NCBI RefSeq assembly: GCF_000158095.2
Contig: NZ_CM011004.1
Coordinates: 4,648-68,647, forward strand
Reading direction: 5' to 3'
DNA from: Roseibium alexandrii DFL-11
GTDB lineage: Bacteria; Pseudomonadota; Alphaproteobacteria; Rhizobiales; Stappiaceae
Length of the DNA: 64,000 nucleotides
Shown: positions 8,616 to 17,202 of the stretch, one piece after another
How positions within the stretch are numbered: position 1 is the stretch's first letter
How the letters are laid out: every line of letters starts with the position of its first letter
Made by a program: the position numbers and the translations under genes
The notes under the pieces: model-generated
Database searches by the model: none
What the model was told of the DNA's origin: nothing
Seen by the model: the letters and a program-made list of their open reading frames with translations, nothing else

Positions 8616-8927
8616 TTAGATGGCAGACTTTTGGTTAAAAATGAGTTGATAGGTTGTCGGCTCGTAGAACTCGAGCATCTTGATAGCAAACTCACGGCTG
8701 TCGACACCAAGTGCTTCGGCGTAGACTGCATACCGGTCGGCCGGCAGACGGCCCTTACCGCTTTCGATCTGTGAAATGAAGGTATAATAGAGAGCGCCCA
8801 TTTTGCCGGCCAGCTCGCGCTGGGAAAGGCCTGCTTCCTCTCGGGCAGCCTTCAGCCAAGCACCGGCCTGCAGGCGCAGTTCCTGACGTTTGTCGTCCGT
8901 TGTTTTCGCGTTTGTCTGGAATTGCAT
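8616..8927 (-). CDS. XRE-family helix-turn-helix transcription regulator
   Basis: The protein is 103 residues. An HTH_3/XRE domain spans about residues 20-80: LKAAREEAGLSQRELAGKMG, then a recognition helix region (YTFISQIESGKGRLPADRY) and ALGVDSREFAIKML. There is no separate ligand domain; a short C-terminal tail (FYEPTTYQLIF) follows. It is transcribed in the same direction as the S-layer-like gene ~550 bp downstream, and divergently from the large gene at 9122. Shared TGTACA-type sites upstream of both it and the S-layer-like gene make it a candidate regulator of that gene and of itself (inference). No strong ribosome site is visible. Confidence 0.85.
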   Translation of the reverse strand: MQFQTNAKTTDDKRQELRLQAGAWLKAAREEAGLSQRELAGKMGALYYTFISQIESGKGRLPADRYAVYAEALGVDSREFAIKMLEFYEPTTYQLIFNQKSAI

Positions 8928-8972
8928 GATTGATGGCCCTGCCCAAGGGGTTTAGTACTCACTAACAACAGA

Positions 8973-8992
8973 TGTACAGGAAAAGGTGTACA
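8973..8992. promoter_or_regulatory. Candidate operator pair upstream of the XRE gene
   Basis: TGTACA occurs at 8973-8978 and 8987-8992, with starts 14 bp apart, 46-65 bp upstream of the XRE start codon. The core and spacing match those of the array in front of the S-layer-like gene. This is what an autoregulated XRE repressor would be expected to bind. Confidence 0.5.
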
Positions 8993-9121
8993 AAATCCAG
9001 CGCAATTGTGATATTTATGTCGACATTGTTCGGACACAGTCCCGTGAGACACGTTTTCCTCTGGACGAAAAAGGCCCTGAAACGGTAGGGTGCCGCCGAA
9101 ATTACGGATAGAGACAGCCAT

Positions 9122-11059
9122 ATGGTCGAAATCATTGCCTTTCCGGGCAAAACCCAGTCAACAACCGTCGACACGTCCCGCCTGAATCTCGAAGGCCGCC
9201 TGAATCTCGAGGACAATCTTTCTCGTCATGCAGGCCAGGTGATGCCTGTGCCGCAGATCAGCAGCACGCTCGATGGCACGGTTGTCGTCAATACTTCGGA
9301 AGCGGCGGAAGATTTCCCCGTAGGCGACTGGACGAACCAGGAACTGGCGGATCTTTACAGGGTTGAATCCTTGCTGGTGCAGGCGGGCATCAAGATGTCG
9401 ACCGGCCGGGGCGTGACCGACGAGAACGATCCCTGGTTTGTTTTCTGCCGGGACGACGGCGATGTCTTTGTTCATCTGGCGCGCGCCGATGGCCGGTATC
9501 TTCTCGACAGCCCGGGCTTGTCTGGCCTTCTGGAAGGTCCGGATTTCGCGACCCTGATCGACACATTTGTTAAGCAGCTCGCAGCCTTGCGCGCGAACGA
9601 TGATGAAAGCAACGTCGTCAGCTTCCGGCCGAAAATGCTGCGCGACAAGAGCGTTCACCTCCATCCCTCCATCCTGCTCGCGGCGCTGATTTGGACGCTC
9701 TATCTCGCCTCCGATGACATTGCCAGCGCCACAGAAGCGGCCAGCGATCTCGCCGAAGACATGATTCTTCCGGTCGATAAGCTTCTGGCAATGGATGAGG
9801 GTGATACAGCTGGGGCAGATATCGAAACCGCCGATATCGATGGTACCGCACCGGACCTTGCTCCGGCAAAGACCACGGTTGCCACTCAGACCACACAGTC
9901 AGGTGTCAGTTTTGCGGACACAGACCGGTCGGGTTCCGACCGTCTGGTCTCCAGCTTCAGTTCCATGATTGCCTCGGCCTCTCCAGCCGCACAGGCGGTT
10001 TCGGCAAGCCTTGCCATTATCGCATTCAGCTTCGGGTTTTACGGTCCTCAGGCCGGTAAGGATACCGATTCGGACACCAGCAATGGTTTCTCGATCGCCG
10101 GTTTGAACTCTGCTTTGCGCGAGCTCGCAGACAGTGTCGCAACGTCCGGCCGCGCGCATTTGGATCAGTTCGCCGCAAACATTGAATTAGATGGCGACAC
10201 CGGTCCGGTGGTGCTTGAGAACCTTGAAGCGCCAGTAACGTCAATAGCCGGCGATGTGGTTGATTTTGAACTGCATCTCAAGGACCTTGCCGCCGAAGCA
10301 GCGGTGAACGCCTTACCAAACCTCGACGTTCCAGTTGAAGAGGCAGCCGCACAGGCTACGGTCTCCGACCACGCGTCGGAATCCGCGAGCTCAACCGCTG
10401 AGGATAGTGAGGAACCCCAGGCGGCATCTGGAAAACAGGCATCCACCAAACAAGACACCAAGGACACTCAGTCCAGCCAGGTTCAAACAAAGACGAACAG
10501 CGGTACGGATACTGATGGCGGCTCGGGTGATGCCCTTTACCTAGCAGCCGTTCAGCTGAACTCGGGGTCGACCTATTCGGTAGGCTCTACCACGGCTTTG
10601 ACAACCCTTGACGAAGATGAATTCCAAGAATTCGCCGGGTTCTTGAAAGACTGGGGGTCAAAAGACAGCGGCGATGACCTCGTTGCGTCTGTGCACCCTG
10701 GGCTAAACGACACTGTGATATCGGTGCCAGATCTAGAAATCTCAGGTTCAGACATATCAACCGGAGCGAACACATCAGACATGGCCGCGAGGCCTCAAGT
10801 CTCTGCTGTTAATGCAGAGATTGGCGAAATGACTATGCTGGCGGACATTTTCGTCAACCACGTCATAAAGAAGATGGCCTCGGTCGAAGTCGTTTTCTTT
10901 AATACAGGCTCTTCCACGGAACTTGTGCTGTTCGACAAGACAGCTATTGATGACCATACCTCCGACAACGCGCACGCAAGAAGTTGGGTGAATGACGACG
11001 GGATGGTGATTTCGGTTGTCGGCCACTATCAAGACTTCGCAGACTACGGCTTGGCCTGA
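9122..11059 (+). CDS. Large membrane-associated protein of unknown function (surface-layer locus)
   Basis: The protein is 645 residues. Residues ~70-155 form a compact conserved-looking domain (DWTNQELADLYRVESLLVQAG, split here by ~30 residues from DPWFVFCRDDGDVFVHLAR). Two hydrophobic segments follow, near 179-197 (LHPSILLAALIWTLYLAS) and 288-310 (AQAVSASLAIIAFSFGFY). The remainder is acidic, Ser/Thr-rich and low in complexity. I recall similar 'WFVFCRxDGxVFVHxAR' domains at the start of uncharacterised alphaproteobacterial proteins next to RTX genes, but no function is established. It starts a three-gene unit with two glycosyltransferases (4-base gap, then 0-base gap). Possible roles are assembly, sensing or anchoring of the surface layer; this is speculation. 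Confidence 0.7.
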   Translation: MVEIIAFPGKTQSTTVDTSRLNLEGRLNLEDNLSRHAGQVMPVPQISSTLDGTVVVNTSEAAEDFPVGDWTNQELADLYRVESLLVQAGIKMSTGRGVTDENDPWFVFCRDDGDVFVHLARADGRYLLDSPGLSGLLEGPDFATLIDTFVKQLAALRANDDESNVVSFRPKMLRDKSVHLHPSILLAALIWTLYLASDDIASATEAASDLAEDMILPVDKLLAMDEGDTAGADIETADIDGTAPDLAPAKTTVATQTTQSGVSFADTDRSGSDRLVSSFSSMIASASPAAQAVSASLAIIAFSFGFYGPQAGKDTDSDTSNGFSIAGLNSALRELADSVATSGRAHLDQFAANIELDGDTGPVVLENLEAPVTSIAGDVVDFELHLKDLAAEAAVNALPNLDVPVEEAAAQATVSDHASESASSTAEDSEEPQAASGKQASTKQDTKDTQSSQVQTKTNSGTDTDGGSGDALYLAAVQLNSGSTYSVGSTTALTTLDEDEFQEFAGFLKDWGSKDSGDDLVASVHPGLNDTVISVPDLEISGSDISTGANTSDMAARPQVSAVNAEIGEMTMLADIFVNHVIKKMASVEVVFFNTGSSTELVLFDKTAIDDHTSDNAHARSWVNDDGMVISVVGHYQDFADYGLA

Positions 11060-11063
11060 TTTC

Positions 11064-11978
11064 ATGACTGAGACGCCTCCTGTGCCCGGGGCCCTGTCCC
11101 GGGTCTGCGGTGTTGTTGTGACATACCAGCCGGATCTTGGCCCCCTCACAGCCATGCTGGAGCGGATTGCGCCGCAAGTTGACGATCTGGTGATTGTCGA
11201 CAACGGATCGGCCACCGACCTGAGCGCACTCGCAACCAACTTCAACGCAACGCTCAAACTTCTGGGCGATAATTTCGGCATTGCCCATGCACAAAATGTC
11301 GGGATTGCCATGGCCCGCGAGCGCGATGCGGATTCCGTACTGCTGCTCGATCAGGACAGCCTGCCGGCACCGGACATGGTCGCCAAGCTGATCGCGGCGG
11401 AACTTAAGCTGCGCACGGACGGCAAGACCGTTGCGGCGGTCGGCGCGAATTATATTGATCCGCGTAAAGGCGATACCGGCTGCTTTCCCTACCGCAAGGG
11501 GCTGCGGCTGAAACACCGCGTCAACACGGGCAAGGAAACGATCGTCGAGACGGACTACCTGATTGCCTCAGGCAGCCTGACGCCGATGACGGTGTTCGAT
11601 CAGGTCGGCGATATGGTCGATGAGCTTTTCATCGATTATGTCGACATCGAGTGGGGTTTGCGGGCCCGCGAGATGGGCTACATCAGCTACGGTGTGTTCG
11701 ACGCCCACATGGAGCACGCGCTTGGCGACGATCATATCCAGTTCCTGTGGCGGCGCGTCCCGGTTCACAGCGCGGTCCGGCATTACTACCAGCAGCGCAA
11801 TGCGGTCTGGCTGATCCGCCAATCCTGGCTGCCGCATATCTGGACGCCAATCCTCTTGTTCCGCATGGCCTACCGGCTCGTGTTTTTCACGCTTGCCGCA
11901 CCCAAACGCTGGACTCATTCGCGCATGATGTTGTCCGGCATTTGGGACGGTGTCCGCGGCCGGATGGGCCGGGTCTAA
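11064..11978 (+). CDS. GT2 glycosyltransferase, rhamnosyltransferase-like
   Basis: The protein is about 304 residues. The GT-A fold is visible: VCGVVVTYQPDLGPL, the nucleotide-sugar strand VDDLVIVDNGSATDL, GDNFGIAHAQNVGI, then LLLDQDSLPAPDM, whose DQD replaces the usual DxD. ELFIDYVDIEWGLRARE near residue 190 holds the catalytic-region acidic cluster. The order and the DQDS element match RfbF/RfbN-type rhamnosyltransferases. I choose ATG 11064, four bases after the preceding stop; a TTG at 11016 would extend into the upstream gene. It is cytoplasmic and probably adds rhamnose supplied by RmlABCD to a surface glycan. The acceptor is unknown. Confidence 0.82.
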   Translation: MTETPPVPGALSRVCGVVVTYQPDLGPLTAMLERIAPQVDDLVIVDNGSATDLSALATNFNATLKLLGDNFGIAHAQNVGIAMARERDADSVLLLDQDSLPAPDMVAKLIAAELKLRTDGKTVAAVGANYIDPRKGDTGCFPYRKGLRLKHRVNTGKETIVETDYLIASGSLTPMTVFDQVGDMVDELFIDYVDIEWGLRAREMGYISYGVFDAHMEHALGDDHIQFLWRRVPVHSAVRHYYQQRNAVWLIRQSWLPHIWTPILLFRMAYRLVFFTLAAPKRWTHSRMMLSGIWDGVRGRMGRV

Positions 11979-12815
11979 ATGACAGGGGAGGGCGGAGCGC
12001 TGGATCCGGCAGGCGGAGACAACCCGCTGCTGACGGTGTCCTTGGTCATTTACCGGCCCGATCTGAAGGTTCTCGCTGCCACGCTTCAAAGCCTTTCCAA
12101 GGCACTGAGACGATTGAATGCCTCCCACTGCAAGATCTTCATCATCCAGAACTGTGACACGGACGGGATCGCGCCGTTGCTGGCCGCACATCTCAACGAA
12201 GTACCGTTTGACCTGCGGCAAGGACACGGAAATGTTGGCTTCGGCCGCGCGCACAATTTGGTGCTCAGCGAGACCGGCACGTTTCATCTCGTGCTCAATC
12301 CGGACATCGAAATGGCCGAAGAGGCTTTGACGCACGGATTGAAGTTCCTGGAGGAGCATACGGACTGTGGCCTGATCACACCGCATGCCTGCTGGCCGGA
12401 TGGCACGCGGCAATACCTGTGCAAGCGGTACCCGGCGCTGTTCGACCTTTTGTTGCGGGGTTTTGCGCCGGCTTTCTTGAAAAGCCTGTTTTCAGACCGG
12501 TTGGCCCGCTATGAGATGAGCCGCGAAACAGACGAAGACGTTCTCTGGGACCCGCCGATCGTCAGCGGATGTTTCATGCTGTTCCGCGGCGATAACTACC
12601 AGCAGCTTGGCGGGTTTGACTCCCGCTTCTTCCTCTATTTCGAAGATTTTGACCTGGCCCTTCGTACCGGAAAGATCGCCCGGATCGCTTATGTACCGGC
12701 AGTGTGGATCGTTCACGAGGGCGGTCACGCGGCGCGCAAGGGGCTGATGCACATCAAGCTCTTCGCCAAATCCGCGCTTCTCTTCTACAGACTGCACGGC
12801 TTCAAGCTTTTCTGA
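11979..12815 (+). CDS. GT2 glycosyltransferase, WbbL-like
   Basis: The protein is 278 residues. It shows TVSLVIYRPDLKVL, then GNVGFGRAHNLVL and LVLNPDIEMAEEAL (the NPD element of the WbbL group), PIVSGCFMLFRGDN, and FFLYFEDFDLALR with the ED(x)D catalytic cluster. This is the rhamnosyltransferase-like GT2 family. Its ATG directly abuts the stop of the previous GT2 gene, so the two are co-translated and may act in sequence on one glycan. The gene converges with the PLP-lyase gene, with 20 bases between them. Confidence 0.82.
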   Translation: MTGEGGALDPAGGDNPLLTVSLVIYRPDLKVLAATLQSLSKALRRLNASHCKIFIIQNCDTDGIAPLLAAHLNEVPFDLRQGHGNVGFGRAHNLVLSETGTFHLVLNPDIEMAEEALTHGLKFLEEHTDCGLITPHACWPDGTRQYLCKRYPALFDLLLRGFAPAFLKSLFSDRLARYEMSRETDEDVLWDPPIVSGCFMLFRGDNYQQLGGFDSRFFLYFEDFDLALRTGKIARIAYVPAVWIVHEGGHAARKGLMHIKLFAKSALLFYRLHGFKLF

Positions 12816-12835
12816 CCATCAGCGACCTGAAGCGC

Positions 12836-13843
12836 TTACGTCACAGCCCCTTCCGAAACCACTATCAGCGGTCTTGCAGAGACCGGCGGGGCCATTTGTC
12901 TGAGAGCTGCAAATCCCGCCGCTCCAGAAGGCGTTGTTTTAGGCACCCCAAGCTTAGCAAGCACATCGGCAGCGGTCTGCGCTTCTTCATCCGTAATCTG
13001 GATATAGGTGTCCGCCGTCTCCTGCAGGATCTCAAATGCCAGCATCGACGCGGTCTTGCAGTCAAGACGGCCCATAATTGAAACCGGCCCGATCACGTCA
13101 ACCACCCGCCCGGCCTTCACCGCTTCATCCAGGCAAGGCGCGGCCTCCGGTTCGACAACAATGATCTTCGGCTGCACGGCCCAATTGGCACGGATCATCT
13201 GGGCAATCGCCGCGGCCATGCCGCCAACCCCTGCCTGCAAAAAGACATGGGTCGGCCAGTCGCCAGTTACCTCAAAGACGGCCCGCATTTCTTCCGCAAG
13301 AACCGTGTAGCCTTCCATCACCAGCCGCGGCGGCTCGGTGTATCCCGGCCAGGACCCATCAGCGAGATGGATAAATCCATGCGAATCCGCATCTTTGATC
13401 GCCGCTTCAATACTCTCCTCATAGGTCGCACCTGAGCGGATAACCGTCGCGCCTTCCGCTTCCAGCCGGGCCACAAAACTCTCAGGCACCGTGTCCGACA
13501 AATGGATGCGCGCGGCCGCGCCAAATATCTTCGCACCTCTCGCGACTGCCATGCCGTGATTGCCGGCGCTTGCACAAACAAACGTTTTTCCTGTTGCCGC
13601 AGCGCGGATCGTCCCGAGGGACACATCGCCTGACACGTCAGACCCAAGGCACAGGTTGGCGACGGCATAGATCCCGCCAAGCGCCTTGAACGCCCCGAGC
13701 CCCATGCGCGCGGTTTCGTCCTTGATCAGAACGGTCCACGGGGCATAAGTCCGCTCCAGAAGCGGGGTCGGAGCCGGATCTGCCCAAAGGGACATCAGGC
13801 TGGCCGCGCGTTTATGGTCAAGTCGGGTCAATAAAGTCTGCAT
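12836..13843 (-). CDS. PLP-dependent lyase, diaminopropionate ammonia-lyase-like
   Basis: The protein is 335 residues of fold-type II PLP enzymes. TVLIKDETARMGLGAFKALGG carries the PLP-binding lysine context (GAFKALGG), ASAGNHGMAVARGAK is the phosphate/substrate Asn loop, and QAGVGGMAAAI the glycine-rich phosphate cup. The 'LG(S/A)FKALGG' pattern fits diaminopropionate ammonia-lyase-like enzymes better than threonine synthase or serine dehydratase. Likely reaction: alpha,beta-elimination of an amino acid to a keto acid and ammonia; substrate not fixed. It is divergent from an Lrp/AsnC gene that probably regulates it. Confidence 0.78.
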   Translation of the reverse strand: MQTLLTRLDHKRAASLMSLWADPAPTPLLERTYAPWTVLIKDETARMGLGAFKALGGIYAVANLCLGSDVSGDVSLGTIRAAATGKTFVCASAGNHGMAVARGAKIFGAAARIHLSDTVPESFVARLEAEGATVIRSGATYEESIEAAIKDADSHGFIHLADGSWPGYTEPPRLVMEGYTVLAEEMRAVFEVTGDWPTHVFLQAGVGGMAAAIAQMIRANWAVQPKIIVVEPEAAPCLDEAVKAGRVVDVIGPVSIMGRLDCKTASMLAFEILQETADTYIQITDEEAQTAADVLAKLGVPKTTPSGAAGFAALRQMAPPVSARPLIVVSEGAVT

Positions 13844-13935
13844 ACGTCAAAATTACCTGATCTGCTTGATAGAAACGCCTCACAAGGCTAGCGTTTCATG
13901 AGAAATTTTCCCGCATCCAGACCACAAGAGACGCC

Positions 13936-14412
13936 ATGAAGCTCGATCAAGTGGATATTTCGATCCTTAATGCCTTGCAGGACAACGCCCGTACCGGCCT
14001 CGAACAGCTGGCTCACGTAAGCGGTGTCTCGATTGCCTCGGTGCAGCGGCGCTTGAAAGCCTTGAGGGAAGGGGGATTCATCTTGCGGGAGGTGGCGCTT
14101 CTGGACGGGGCCAAGCTCGGTCAGGCCATGACCTTCATCATCATGGTGGAATTGGAGCGCGAGCGGCTCGACCAGATCGATGATTTCGTCAAGCGGGCGC
14201 GGCAGGAGCCGCAAGTCCAGCAGTGCTACTATGTCACCGGCGAGGCTGATTTCTGCCTGATCTGCATTGCCAAGGACATGGCCGAATTCGAAGCTCTGAC
14301 CCATCGGCTGTTTTTCCAGAATGCCAATGTCCGCCGCTTCCGCACCTCCGTCGTCATGGGCCGCAAAAAGATCGGCCTGAACGTGCCGTTGGATATGGAC
14401 GGTTCGGAGTAA
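13936..14412 (+). CDS. Lrp/AsnC-family transcription regulator
   Basis: The protein is 158 residues, the usual length. An N-terminal winged HTH (VDISILNALQDNARTGLEQL AHVSGVSIASVQRRLKAL) is followed by a RAM effector domain (PQVQQCYYVTGEADFCLICI). Such proteins bind amino acids as octamers and typically control the divergent gene; here that is the PLP lyase, with 92 bases between the starts. It converges with the NTF2-like gene, with a hairpin between them. Confidence 0.9.
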   Translation: MKLDQVDISILNALQDNARTGLEQLAHVSGVSIASVQRRLKALREGGFILREVALLDGAKLGQAMTFIIMVELERERLDQIDDFVKRARQEPQVQQCYYVTGEADFCLICIAKDMAEFEALTHRLFFQNANVRRFRTSVVMGRKKIGLNVPLDMDGSE

Positions 14413-14439
14413 TTCGGTCCAAACACCAACATCGGAATA

Positions 14440-14463
14440 GCGCCGCTCGTTGAAGAGCGGCGC
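14440..14463. terminator. Stem-loop between convergent genes
   Basis: GCGCCGCTC and GAGCGGCGC form a perfect 9-bp stem around a 6-base loop. It lies between the convergent Lrp and NTF2-like genes. There is no long T run on either side, so this is a likely but not canonical terminator. Confidence 0.55.
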
Positions 14464-14481
14464 TTGTGAGAGACACGAGAT

Positions 14482-15012
14482 CTAGTTCTGCGAGGCGGCA
14501 CGCTCCATGGCGGTCGCCGCCAGGGCGCGGTCGCCGATTTCCTGGGTCATGTCGAACTCCATCCGGGTGACCAGCCAGCTGCCCTCGATCCTCTCCAAAT
14601 CCCAGAAATAGTTGCCAACCGGCCGCCACAGCTCGCCGTCGATCCAGTGTCGGCCATCGACAAAGGCTGTAGCCGTTGCCGTGTCGCCGCTGACGGTCAC
14701 GGAGACCGGCCCGAGTTCATGCCAGGTAACATCGAAACCCGGAACAATGCCGCGCCAGGCGTCCATCAGCGCGGACGGGGTCATGGTCGCCGGTTCGCCG
14801 CCCCAAAGCGAGGTGTAGTCGATGACGAATTCCGGCGCGAAAGCAGCTTCTGCGAGATCGTAGGCCGCCCGATCCACCGCAAGCGGGATCGAGGATACTA
14901 GCGTGCGGATCGCAGCTTCCTGCGGTTCACCTGCGGGAGGAAGTTTGCTGTCCGCCACCGCTGATGTTGCAAGAGCGGAGAGGACGGCAACGGCTGGAAG
15001 TGTCGGTTTCAT
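14482..15012 (-). CDS. Exported SnoaL/NTF2-like protein
   Basis: The protein is 176 residues with an Ala-rich signal peptide (PAVAVLSALATSAVADS). It is followed by a SnoaL-like/NTF2 cone fold: DRAAYDLAEAAFAPEFVIDY, then PSALMDAWRG and DTATATAFVDGRHWIDGELW. This superfamily includes small hydrolases, isomerases and non-catalytic binding proteins, so the activity is open. Start ATG 15012 is preceded by AAGGA eight bases upstream. It lies 48 bases downstream of the frameshifted hydrolase and probably shares its transcript. Confidence 0.75.
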   Translation of the reverse strand: MKPTLPAVAVLSALATSAVADSKLPPAGEPQEAAIRTLVSSIPLAVDRAAYDLAEAAFAPEFVIDYTSLWGGEPATMTPSALMDAWRGIVPGFDVTWHELGPVSVTVSGDTATATAFVDGRHWIDGELWRPVGNYFWDLERIEGSWLVTRMEFDMTQEIGDRALAATAMERAASQN

Positions 15013-15060
15013 GATCTTTGTCCTTGAAAATGAGAAGTGTTTTTGGGCAGCCGCCCGGCC

Positions 15061-16001
15061 TCACCCGCGAAAATGCTCTGCCATGGCGTCAGCGGCGCGG
15101 GTCACATCTTCCGGATTGTCATAAAAGTCGAACTGGGTGACATCCTCGAGCATCTGCAAGGTTGCTTCGCCTGCAAAGCCGCTCAAAAACGCCTTCACGC
15201 CCTGCGGAATGGCTGCGGCTTCCGAATGCACGATTGCCAGCGGATGGGTGAGACGGTCTGCATGATCAGCCGGATAATATGTCAGCCAGCCTTCCCAGCC
15301 TGCCTGGTTCCACTTGTTGTCATAGCCGGGATCGCACCGCGAGCCTGCTCATAATAATAGCCGCCGATCGGCATCAACACGCCTTTGGCACCCTCCGGGC
15401 CTGCAGCCGGAATGATCTCGCCGCCGTTGGCTTCTGCATTCCTTGAGACTTCGATCAGCGCGCCAACACCGTCTGCGCCGCCATAAACCGCCTCGACCAG
15501 ATCCGCATTTTGCAGCCACGGGGCAATAAGACCGATGGACTTGACTGTGTCGTTGCCCGAAACGGCATCGACCATGTATCCGGCCGAGGCACAAATGCCG
15601 AGCCCGTGGATCTGCGTCGCATCGACCTCAGGCAGCGTGGCCACAACGTCAAAGGCTGCCCGTATGTCGGAGGTTTTTGCTTCCGGGCTTTCAACGAAAC
15701 GGACGTTTTCAGGCAAATCACCGGATTTGCCCCAGCCCCGGAAATCAAAGGTGAAGGCTGCGAAGCCGCGGGCAACCATCTGGTGTGCGTAGACGGACGG
15801 CATCTGTTCTTCAACCGATGTCCAGGCGCCGGTCACAACCACGGCCGGCAGGACCGTGCCATCATGTTCTTCCGGCAGATACAAGGTGCCGGAGAGGATT
15901 GCACCTTCGTTTTCGAAGGTGATGGTGCGGGTTTCAACCTGCGCGATGGCGGAAGTGGAGGCCATCAACAAAGCTGCGGTGGTCACGGAACGGATGGTCA
16001 T
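15061..16001 (-). pseudogene. Exported alpha/beta hydrolase, frameshifted near its C-terminus
   Basis: The intact part has a signal peptide (MTIRSVTTAALLMASTSAIA), the oxyanion region VVVTGAWTSVEEQMP, FDFRGWGKSGD and the nucleophile region IHGLGICASAGYM, in which C or S replaces the usual GxSxG. The open frame then ends early at 15282. Shifting frame at the GGG run 15328-15330 (CCC on the coding strand) restores GYDNKWNQAGWEGWLTYYPA and a continuous tail, with the late acid/His region (LAIVHSEAAAIPQG), to a stop at 15061. One C appears to be missing. It is either a sequencing error in a short homopolymer or a real inactivating mutation. Start ATG 16001 follows GGAGAG. An AraC regulator gene lies directly upstream. 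Confidence 0.75.
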
Positions 16002-16133
16002 ATCGGTCTCTCCAAAATCAATGTTCTGGGCGCCTTCGCCCGATGACATTGGAGATACGCTTTACCCCGCCGGATTACTTGAACAGGCCTGCTTTGTTTT
16101 TGAAGGATACGGCCAAACGCCAGGGCTAAGATT

Positions 16134-17018
16134 CTAGGCCGCGCGGTACTGGCGCGGTGTTTGACCGGTCACCTGTTTGAACGACCGGGAAAAATGCGCC
16201 TGATCGGCAAACCCGCAGGAAATTGCGATTTCGCCAAGGGGCCGTTTCGGATCCCGCATCATTCCAATCGCCTGTTCGATCCGATAGGCGAGAACGTATT
16301 GCATCGGCGTTTCGCCAACCGTTTCCTTGAAAACACGGGCAAAATGGGACGCGCTCATGCCGGCCTCCTGTGCAAGCTCTTCCACGGAAATCGTTTGGTC
16401 CAGCCTCTCGCGGATGAAGCTGAGAACCCGCTTGTAATGCTCGGACGTAAACCGTGCCGACAACGCCAGGTCTTCGGCCTGTTGCTGACCGTATTTTTGA
16501 AGCAGCTTGACCAGAAACATCCGGCTCATCGCTTCAAACATGACGCCTGAGGAAAGATCATCGGTTTCGAGCGCATCCCGCAGCATGACACCGGCTGCGC
16601 AGAGATCTGCATCCTGGAACTGCGGCAGATCCGCGAACTGCTGATGGGTGAGCACGAGGCCCAACTCATGAAGCGCGAACCGCTCGACTTTCTTTGGGTC
16701 CAGGGTCACGACGATCACGTCAGAGGTGCCGAACCATCGCCACCCGGACCGCAAGCCTGCGGGCGTGACGATAATCTCGTCTTTCTCAAACATGAAATCA
16801 CGCAGTTCGCCGCCGCGCCAGTTCTGCACCCGGTGCGGTGTCTCGCACAGGTTCAGAAGCACATGATGTTCGGCAAAGACTTCCTCCGGCATCGTATCCG
16901 GCTCGGCCCGGAAATAGCGCACCGACATCAGCGCAGCCGCCGAGACATGCACCATGTCATCGCTGCTGAGAAGCGGCAGGGACGGATAGATTTCGGCATA
17001 ACGTCGTGGCACCAGCAC
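16134..17018 (-). CDS. AraC-family transcription regulator
   Basis: The protein is about 294 residues. An N-terminal cupin-like sensory part is followed by a C-terminal AraC double HTH at about residues 200-292: ISVEELAQEAGMSASHFARV and PLGEIAISCGFADQAHFSRS, then FKQVTGQTPRQYR. The last element is the family signature. GTG 17018 is only three bases from AAGGAGG; GTG 17012 has better spacing and may be the true start. It is transcribed in the same direction as the frameshifted hydrolase and NTF2-like gene 132 bp downstream, its likely targets (inference). Confidence 0.88.
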   Translation of the reverse strand: MLVPRRYAEIYPSLPLLSSDDMVHVSAAALMSVRYFRAEPDTMPEEVFAEHHVLLNLCETPHRVQNWRGGELRDFMFEKDEIIVTPAGLRSGWRWFGTSDVIVVTLDPKKVERFALHELGLVLTHQQFADLPQFQDADLCAAGVMLRDALETDDLSSGVMFEAMSRMFLVKLLQKYGQQQAEDLALSARFTSEHYKRVLSFIRERLDQTISVEELAQEAGMSASHFARVFKETVGETPMQYVLAYRIEQAIGMMRDPKRPLGEIAISCGFADQAHFSRSFKQVTGQTPRQYRAA

Positions 17019-17202
17019 ACCTCCTTCAGCCGCAGTCTAAAGTCCCCGCAAGAGGACGGCTATTGCTGTGAGGTCAGGAGGATTTGACATGTGTGACAGT
17101 CCGTCCGTGTCTGCATGTAATAGCTGCTAATATTGCGCCTGGGATCCAATCCTGCGTACGATCTGCTTGGTTATTGAAGGTCTCGTACGGTCGGAAAGAC
17201 AC

